64,000 nt of DNA from contig CBFFRP010000234.1 of NCBI GenBank assembly GCA_965644295.1, positions 186,001-250,000 of the forward strand, in the 5' to 3' direction. Of the stretch, positions 56,873-64,000 are shown piece by piece; positions within the stretch are counted from its first letter, which is position 1; every line of letters starts with the position of its first letter. The notes under the pieces were generated by a model that ran no database searches, was not told where the DNA came from, and was given only the letters and a program-made list of their open reading frames with translations. The DNA is from Paraphysomonas bandaiensis. Lineage: Eukaryota > Chrysophyceae. The translations under genes and the position numbers were made by a program.

Positions 56873-59306
56873 CTACCAAAATTTTTCAAATGCATTTGAT
56901 TTCAAGTACAAAGCATGCACATTGACATGAGGTTCTGGTATGTACATATAATTACTCCTGATTTTCACGTCAATAAGACTTTTAACAATATCAGATAAAA
57001 CGTATTGACGTAAATTCAAGGAACCGCAAGAACATGACATATGTGAAATAAATTCATCCCAAGTATTTCCTTGAGCAGTACTTTCATTGCATGACTTGAT
57101 CGAGGCGTCATTGCCTAAACAGCCAACGGATGACAGAAAACTCGCACAGTTATTTAGAAATAGACGACATAAATCCACAGATTTTGCCCTATAAGTACTC
57201 GATACATTGCTTACGCGAGTCTCATTCTCAAAATCTGTTATACTGGCCTGTGCTCTCGTAGATACAAAAGTATTAAAAATTACTTCTAACAATGCATTAG
57301 ACATATCTACATTCCAGAAGCTAGTGTGGAGCCAATCTACACTCTGTCCCGAGTGAGAGTCGCCCACACACATACATATTCCTTTCCATGGTTCTAAAGC
57401 ATTACTATCTTCACTCCTAGTTGAATCATGTCCTATCACTTTTCTAAGCCTCACTGGACAGTAAATGTGTGTCAATAACACTTTACAAAGGTTCACATAA
57501 ACTGTTGAAAGGTCGATTTGAGTATCATCTGCATAGGGTATCAAATCGTATCTCCTCTGAAGAAGCATTGAGGCAATCAAATACGGAATGCGGCTACTTG
57601 CAGGGGGCACGCCACTGCTACACACACAGATACTGCCGCCACTAAACGAATGAACATCAGTTAACCAAAGCACAATATATCGCACTGACCGGCAGTCTGG
57701 AATTGTCTGCAGTCTCTTTGGACACTCAACACGCGACATATATACTAAGCAGAGTTTTCGTGCCGTGATACAGTAGTCTATAGTTTCAGTTGGGTTGACT
57801 GCTGTTAGTGATAGGGCTTCACGGGGCCACAAAGACACCAGAGATGTCTCAACACTGCCCTGTAGCTGCGAGTCTACGAGTGCAGAATCTATAGTATTGT
57901 TGAATTGAAAATTGACGAATGATTCATCGCCAACTTGGAAAGAACTTGTAAACTCAGAGTACAAGCATGATCGTGCAAAGTCGAAGCGATCAATCGAATT
58001 CAACAAAACTGGACTATAGTTTGAATCTCTCCGAGTCGATGTCGGAATCGACAGATATGCGAGAAGGTTGAAGACCACCATAACACCTGCTTGTGCAGCT
58101 GTATGCGTGACAATACCATAGAAGTAAGCGTCCCCTGGTACCATGGCATTGATCTCGCTTACCATTGTGCTGACAGTAGTGAAACAACCACAGAAACCAT
58201 ATAGTAGCCCAAACAAGATAGATTGTGCATGCAAAGCATTATATCCGACGTACAGCTTTGATGCGCAAAGGATCGAGGCTGCAAGCCAAGTTCCAGTGAC
58301 GTTTACAATGAATGTTCCAACAGGAAAAGGGGCCCATCGTCTATTTATTGGGGATAGAATGTACCTCGCCAGTGCTCCAACAACCCCAAACACTATAAAT
58401 TGAGGCATATCACGAAAACAATTATACCTAAATTATACATTCCTACTACCTGCTGTGTAGCGAAGGTGCAATCCCAAAGGGCATATGTATGAGGGAATTA
58501 CCACCACAATGCATAACATCAGTGCTATTGCAATGATAATTATGCTTTCCACGACATGAGACACAAAATATGTCCCCTTTTGTGAATTGGTCGTTTCCGA
58601 TATACCGCTATACAAGTGCGCTGATGCAGTAGAGAGAGAGAGATGCCCATCAGATAGTTGCCCAGCCGCAGTGCTGCCAGAGGGAGGACAATTCCAACCC
58701 ACATACTGGTCAGCCACTCAAGCAATCGACCAGTGTCCACATATTCCACTCCACTGATACTGTCGGCTCTCCACATAAGGAAAAAATTCTTATTGCACTC
58801 CATTTGCCAACTTGAAAAAGAAGTGATAGACCCACAGAGACCGGACGATATAGCACAAGTTGCTCGCTGCTCGATCGTGTTTGAACTTACTCTTCTAGAC
58901 TTTAGATAAGCCTCAGTCATACCCATAATTACGCATCCAATCAGTTGACTGTACATTATACACTACAGCGAATACATAATTAAGGCATATGAGTACCACA
59001 GTATCCACCCACATAGTTTGTTTCTATGTCCCATATTTTGTAGTGAGACACAGCCATACGAATAGACATGCCTGCAATAGAACATATCGCAAGGCTACAG
59101 CACAATGTGACTGTCCCCCACACGCCTCCTTCACGCGTACGATTCGATTCTGGAAGCAATTCCTCATCATCACCACACGTAGCACTCAGCTTTCCACCTA
59201 TCTCACTGTCTCTGTCCCCCTCTATGTCCATCTTCATTTCTCGTGTTCCACTGCTCTGTATATGATGCATAGTACACCATACACTCTGCACGAGGTCAAG
59301 TGTCAT
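56873..59306 (-). CDS. FEX/CrcB fluoride export channel, two-domain, with C-terminal extension; frame unresolved
   Basis: Fluoride channel of the eukaryotic FEX type, two CrcB domains joined by a linker helix. Exons seen: 59306-59013, 58962 to about 58640, about 58630-58450, and 58392-56873. Domain 1: SIAGMSIRMAV, QLIGCVIMG, GLCGSITSFSSW, then a fourth helix WVGIVLPLAALRLG. The linker helix is ESIIIIAIALMLCIVVVIP. Domain 2: FGVVGALARYI, FPVGTFIVNVTG and GFCGCFTTVSTM, with the pore Phe/Ser/Thr pattern. Between helix 4 and the linker the frame changes by two bases at a CT tract (58630-58642); an 86-nt intron (58706-58621) would also restore frame but remove helix 4. A further 370 Cys/Ser-rich residues follow domain 2, which fungal FEX proteins lack. 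Confidence 0.75.
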
Positions 59307-59975
59307 GACCCGTGAGGTCAGATGCTGATAGCGATAACTTTCTCATCATATTCTCGTTAGTTTCTTGTTCTTTTGGCATCGAGATATTCAGAGTATCTAT
59401 CGCTACAGTGCATACATCTCTCTCTCTCTCTCTCGCTCTCGCTCTCTCTCAAGACTATTCGTGTCAGCATAGCTCAGCATGGTATTGTGGGGTGGTATGG
59501 TGGACCTGCAGCATCTACTATAGAATCCAACCCGCCAATCATATCTCTTCATTTCATATTCTCGATATATGTGTGGAGGTAAGTATACGGCTGTAGTGCC
59601 TCTGATTGGTTGGAACTCATCTGAGTGTGGGTCGCATGCATCAACAGCAGAGCAGTGCAGTGAGTGCACTGGATGTCCACCATATGAAGCAACTGCTCCG
59701 TCCAGCTGCATGTCACTGCCTCTGATCTCCTCCCTTATCACACATCATCATTAGCACGGCAATCACACTGTCACAGTGATAGTCTATTCCTTTATATTCA
59801 CATGAGTTGATGTACACTTGCGCAGGTATACGTGTGTGTATGTATATGTGGAGGCGTGTATTGCCATATGTACCGCTCGCTGTCACATATGGCACCTCCT
59901 CCTCCTCACCCTTTCAAGCACAGTGTTCACTTGTGACGGCAGTCTATTCGAATACACTGTTAACAGTGAAGAGAT
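59307..59975. other. Intergenic region, FEX/PT-repeat gene, with CT microsatellite
   Basis: A divergent 0.67-kb region. A (CT)n tract, interrupted by two CG steps, lies at 59417-59452. No exon is supported. Confidence 0.5.
59417..59452 (+). repeat. CT dinucleotide repeat
   Basis: About 17 CT units with two CGCTCT interruptions, in the spacer between divergent genes. Confidence 0.9.
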
Positions 59976-60863
59976 ATGAATAGTTTGATGGTCCTCGTCA
60001 CAGCTGCTGTGTGTATGAGATCTGTGAACGGGGCGTCAGCGGCATCAGCGAGAAATGTTTACGTAGATGCTTATGGAACATCGAATCAAATAAAATCACA
60101 ACTCAAGTCTAACGAGAATACTGATAGCCAAGTATTGGGAGATGGTGTATGGGAATGTGATTGTGAACAAATTTATTTTCCAACCCCCCAACCAACCCTG
60201 AAGCCTACCTTATTTCCCACACATCAACCGACAGTTGCCCCGACACTGTTTCCAACATTCAAGCCGACAACAGCACCTACTCGTCATCCAACATTTGAAC
60301 CCACTATTCGGCCAGTGTTACCGAAATCTCCAACCGTATCACCTAGCATTCGACAACTTAATCAACCTTCTAAAAGCCCTACCCACAAGCCAAGTTTAAG
60401 TCCAGCAACATTAAACCCTACTTTGACTCCTACATGCTTTCCAACTACATTCCCTACATGTATTCCAACAACTGTACCGACTAGATGCCCAACGTTTCCA
60501 CTATCATTATCCCCAACGTACTCGCCTTCTTATTCACCCAGTGTATTTCCAACATATTCTCCCAGTTCATGTCCAACTGTCTCACCGACTTTATCTCCGA
60601 CGTGTTTGCCTACACGTATTCCAACAACATTTCCGACGGCTCCCACCCCTGTTCCTATTGACAACTCTCCCTCGTATAGCCCCACTTCACCTCCCACTCG
60701 CCACCCTACGTTTTACCCTACAATCACCCCAACAAAACACCCAACCTTCACCCCAACTCTGAGTCCAACTGTGGTGGCTATGGTGCCAGTTCGTCGAAGG
60801 GATTTTCCTGAAGAAATATCTTCTGATCACAAGAATTCTGGGTTCAGACGTCCACTGCCGTGA
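59976..60863 (+). CDS. Secreted xxPT-repeat protein
   Basis: Probable cell-wall or extracellular protein, 295 aa, single exon. It starts with a signal peptide (MNSLMVLVTAAVCMRSVNG, cleavage likely near GAS-A). Residues about 25-65 are an ordinary segment ending in VWECDCEQIYF. Residues 68-270 are about 45 tandem xxPT or xxSP units (FPTPQPTLKPTLFPTHQPT is a typical run), rich in O-glycosylation sites. Cys occurs in several units (TCFPTTFPTC). The C-terminus is basic and lacks a membrane segment or GPI signal. Such repeats are frequent in stramenopile secreted and wall proteins. Exact role unknown. The start is ATG 59976, the first in frame and followed by the signal peptide. Confidence 0.82.
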   Translation: MNSLMVLVTAAVCMRSVNGASAASARNVYVDAYGTSNQIKSQLKSNENTDSQVLGDGVWECDCEQIYFPTPQPTLKPTLFPTHQPTVAPTLFPTFKPTTAPTRHPTFEPTIRPVLPKSPTVSPSIRQLNQPSKSPTHKPSLSPATLNPTLTPTCFPTTFPTCIPTTVPTRCPTFPLSLSPTYSPSYSPSVFPTYSPSSCPTVSPTLSPTCLPTRIPTTFPTAPTPVPIDNSPSYSPTSPPTRHPTFYPTITPTKHPTFTPTLSPTVVAMVPVRRRDFPEEISSDHKNSGFRRPLP

Positions 60864-61615
60864 ACACAAGATTATTTACAACTATTTTTGTATACGTTTA
60901 ATTTGTCTCATTTTCTTTCCAGCTACACAAATTGCTTTCGTTATGTTCAGAAAGATGACTGTGTTGTGTGCTCTTATATTGTAATTTTTGAAATTAGAAC
61001 CGAAAGTAAAAATATTTGTGAGAGGTTGTTAAACAGAGCTAATATTATTATTACTGAGTTTTGCAAACGCGAATGGCATATCTAGACACCTTATAGTATT
61101 GATTATTGATGCTTCTGCGTGCGAATCGACATCATTCTAATTGTAGTTCTAAATGCCAGCAAGAATAAAATTGAAGGCTTTTAATTGGCAATAATAGCCA
61201 ATTAATTGCAATGCCAATAACTGGACGCTTAAGTAATAATCGCAATTATTATTGTTGGGTACCTCTCATATATCACAATTACGCAAGCCTGATTCCAAGC
61301 ACGTAGTTGACATTGCAGCGAATATATTTATAAAAATAACCAACAAATTATATATCGATAGAAAGCATACAAGAAATATATATGTGCTGCCTGTACCATC
61401 CTTTATATCTTGTAAATGTATTGCATCACGTTAGAAAATTATCCCCATCATCACGTATCACTATATTCCGATCTCTTGCTGATAGAACAATGTGATTAGT
61501 GGTAATTTCCTGAATACTAGTGCATAAAATATCTGACCTGCTTGCATAGCATAGTCGACAACAGCGCTTAAACTTCGCTTTCTATTCGCACGTACTGCCA
61601 CATTATAATCTATAT
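60864..61615. other. Intergenic region with dispersed-repeat copy
   Basis: No supportable gene. Bases 60880-61080 are open in one frame, but without domain or signal. 61185-61300 is a repeat copy. Confidence 0.4.
61185..61300 (+). repeat. Dispersed repeat, copy 2 (partner at 19535-19655)
   Basis: Shares AATGCCAATAA, an ATTATTGTTGG/ATTGTTTTTGG block, GGTACC/GATACC and TACGCAAGCCTGAT with the first copy, same order and orientation. Also contains an imperfect palindrome, TTGGCAATAATAGCCAA. Confidence 0.55.
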
Positions 61616-64000
61616 TCATATACTAAGTGCACGATTGCAAAAGTTAAAGCGCAGACCGTTTTGACTATCACAAATAAAGCCGCCTTCATTGAGGTCTTGC
61701 GATCCCATACCCTTCTCACCAGAACCAGATGTAGAAAATCCAGAACTGTCTTCCGTATACTCATTATTCGATATACATGAACATGACATACATCGCATCA
61801 GTTCGTAAAGAAGAAGAGCCCCTCCCCTTTTGTTGAAATTGCCGTTATATGCTCCACATCTGCGATACAATAAGAACCGAAATCTCCATTGACTGACTCA
61901 CCTGTGGCTATATATACAAGAGGGACAACCATTCTCGCACTTACACGAGGAGATGATGTCAACTGCCCGCGATAGTAATGACGACCTTATCACACACCAC
62001 ATTTTCATCTAAGAATGAATATGTTCGAAATAATTCAAAAATACCTATCTCGATGAATGTTCGAATATAATATTTCACAAGCGCCGACACCCCCGGGTTT
62101 GCGATCGTAAAGTAAAATTCTATGGGAAAACACTCAACAATCCGAAGTCTTGCGAACCACACATACCTAGTAACTCTACCACCCTCTTCACCTTCATCAA
62201 AGTGTTCAGTATCGAGGTCTGAACCGTCACACTCCACAAATATAGAGGCCGCTGCAAGAAGTGCATGATTCGCTGCATGTATACAGCCCACCATACTCGC
62301 AACCCCATTAGAATACAGATATTTCTACAGAAAGGCGATAAGAAGACTGCTAACAAGATTTCGCATTAAAGTATACCTGTAAAACCGCCGGTATGTTTAT
62401 GTACACACCGCATGTGTCATACTCCATTTCTGGAAGAGTACAGTTTCCCCCCCATTCTGAGTACCCATTTTTCAACCATACCTTGACAAGGATGAAGTCT
62501 TAGCTATATAAACACAATTGCATCTTTATTTTGAAAATTCATACCTTTCTATACCCCCACACAGTATTTCGTACACTCATTGAGCCAAATCCAACCAAGA
62601 TATTGCCTTGCAATTGTCGAGTGGTCTCGATAGAAGTGCGGTTGCTGGCATCGGTGAAGTAACCTACTCTTACTTGCTTGCAGAAAGCACAGAGAGATTT
62701 TATGTTTAATTCAATTACCAGAAACTGCCTTCCTTGGTGCATATATATGGCCCCCTCAAATAGCTCATAAAATGCTCTCGAGTATTCCACTATACCAAGA
62801 ATAACTGGTTCAGAACCAGTCTTATCAATAACCTAGTCACAAATTTACGAAGGGATGACCCAATTATAGACTACAACATAGAATATAGCAAATACCTGGA
62901 AGGATGTCGGATCAATCATACGGAGATTTACTCGCTTGATTAATTCTGAAGCGCAAGATGAGTGAACATGAAACTCGTCACTTTTTTGAACAAGCCGTTT
63001 GTCTTTCAAGAGCCGATCGACTGTATCAACATACCCGGAACCCCATACGCTTTCTTCATTTAGTACGTTGTTCTCACTGATTTTGCCACATGCACCTAAG
63101 GGTACCTCTTTGGATGCACACAATATATGACTGTGCAGTACGTAACGATTGTTCGGATCAAGAGCCAAGCGCTCCGTGCTGCGTGAAAACAAAGCCTCTG
63201 GGTGGCGGGTATAGTACTGGTCAACCGGGCTGTCGAAGCATACAAGTATAGACGTCGCCACCTGAGAAGAAAATGTCTTTGACCGCCCACACCTCCCAGC
63301 TTGCTGCATCATCGCATTGTGCGTATCAGGCACTCCTAAATGAAGAGTTACATCCAGGTTTCCAATATCTATTCCTAGTTCCAGCGCACATGTAGTTGTG
63401 ATACCTAACATGTTGCCATTGAAAAGAGCTCTTTCTATCAAATTTCGTTCCTCCTTTGTGTATCCTCCACGATAGGCCGCTATGCGCCCCCTCAATTCTG
63501 GCGCAGTTTGGTTAATTTCCTCCATGCTATATCTTAGGATTATCTCCACTAACTTCCTGGATTTGCAGAAAGCAAGTGTACGATGACTACGCTTTACCAT
63601 GGTTGTAAACAGACGAGACATTTCAATTAAACTGCTCGCTCTCTTTGGAGATAAATTTCTTTCGGTGTGCTTCACATTTTCATCTGTATTTGCCCGGTCG
63701 TAATCAGCAAGGACCGAACTATTACCAGTACAGCTTTCATTACACACATTGTAAGCACACCTTCAAACCATATGAGACACAAAACTTCAACATAATGTGA
63801 CCAAATACCTCCATTTCTGGGGCTGGTGTTTCCTTTCGGTTCTAGAATGCCTACCACCGATAGTGGCCGTCTTGTCTTCACAGCTCTGTAAAAACTTGCT
63901 GACAGGTGTAAGTGGGACGGCGGTATTCGTGGGTTCCTTCGTTGGACTACTAGGAGAGGCAGATCGCAAATTGCTGTCCTCACTTGCACCACTGGACCTC
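61616..64000 (-). CDS. Hrq1/YprA-type RecQ4-like DEAD-box helicase (C-terminal half)
   Basis: 3'-5' DNA helicase linked to crosslink repair and telomere control in yeast. The gene runs off the window at its 5' end. Exons: 64000-63809 (partial), 63760-62896, 62832-62545, 62481-62377, 62324-62167, 62119-62045, 61985-61902 and 61859-61616, about 670 aa. RecA2: HRTLAFCKSRKLVEIIL, RIAAYRGGYTKEERNLIE, TTCALELGIDIG (motif V) and QQAGRCGRS (motif VI, where RAGR is usual). The Hrq1-specific region follows: DQYYTRHPEALF, EGAIYMHQGRQFLVIEL, LPEMEYDTCGV, RILLYDRKPGGVGA. The four-Cys motif SCKCENGCPSC is the DUF1998 metal site. Walker A and DEAH lie outside the window. The C-terminal tail of about 50 residues is Ser/Gly/Asn-rich. 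Confidence 0.92.

Noticed and set aside
58621-58706. Accepting the 86-nt interval as a certain intron of the fluoride channel
   Set aside because: The splice signals are good and the frame fits, but removal deletes a helix needed in the CrcB fold; left open as an alternative.
62460-62500. A 25-nt intron in the Hrq1-type gene (GTATGG...ACTCAG)
   Set aside because: Using the acceptor at 62482 instead gives VWLKNGYSEWGGNC directly after GYRK, matching the family, with no tiny intron needed.
1-64000. CRISPR arrays, prokaryotic operons, riboswitches or phage modules
   Set aside because: None seen; spliceosomal introns, eL22, dynein and the pol III tRNA show a nuclear eukaryotic sequence.

Overview
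This is nuclear DNA from a eukaryote. Genes are split by GT-AG introns, most of them about 44-66 nt with some of 90-230 nt. The code is standard, there is a pol III type tRNA-Ser, and no operons are visible. Several features point to a flagellated protist, most likely a stramenopile: an axonemal outer-arm dynein heavy chain, a myosin ending in a PX-type domain (an arrangement known from oomycete myosins), and a secreted protein built of xxPT repeats like those common in diatom, brown-alga and oomycete proteins. The lineage is an inference from gene content, not a proof.

Layout. 1-4922: 3' end of an outer-arm dynein heavy chain. 5330-12170: graveyard of Ty3/gypsy LTR-retrotransposon fragments, partly inverted. 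13253-15698 (-): Pro/Gly-rich, C2, six-EF-hand protein. 16058-16702 (+): ribosomal protein eL22. 18437-19320 (+): SWEET sugar transporter. 20525-21741 (-): GIDE-like, potentially myristoylated protein. 22065-22669 (+): MGST3-type MAPEG enzyme. 22763-27838: near-perfect 2538-bp tandem duplication carrying an unrecognised pseudokinase-like gene, one copy whole and one lacking its 5' end. 29351-31125 (-): PAPS sulfotransferase. 31754-34171 (+): Mei2-like RNA-binding protein. 35386-35467 (-): tRNA-Ser(GCU). 36787-38146 (-): alpha/beta hydrolase with a cysteine nucleophile. 38699-40528 (+): protein phosphatase 5. 41613-46126 (-): myosin-PX. 46659-48130 (+): GT61-type glycosyltransferase. 48455-50715: LTR-derived repeats around a C-rich stretch. 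50973-54739 (-): ABCF3/GCN20-type ATPase in 14 exons. 54860-55965: kilobase TATG microsatellite. 56873-59306 (-): FEX/CrcB fluoride channel with a long C-terminal extension and an unresolved frame break. 59976-60863 (+): PT-repeat secreted protein. 61616-64000 (-): C-terminal half of an Hrq1-type RecQ-like helicase.

The genes are unrelated housekeeping, membrane and signalling functions and form no pathway. Three close divergent pairs (sulfotransferase/Mei2, hydrolase/PP5, myosin/GT61) share 0.5-0.6-kb intergenic regions that each contain the 10-mer TGGAATACAG. Exon boundaries were set by hand from splice consensus, reading frame and family alignment. All multi-exon models close in frame except the fluoride channel, and the 5' end of the duplicated gene is unresolved. 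I found no convincing new defence-like or multi-gene system. The most unusual items are the inverted retroelement, the recent tandem duplication, the pseudokinase-like orphan, the Cys-nucleophile hydrolase, the fluoride-channel anomalies and the introns lying inside P-loops.
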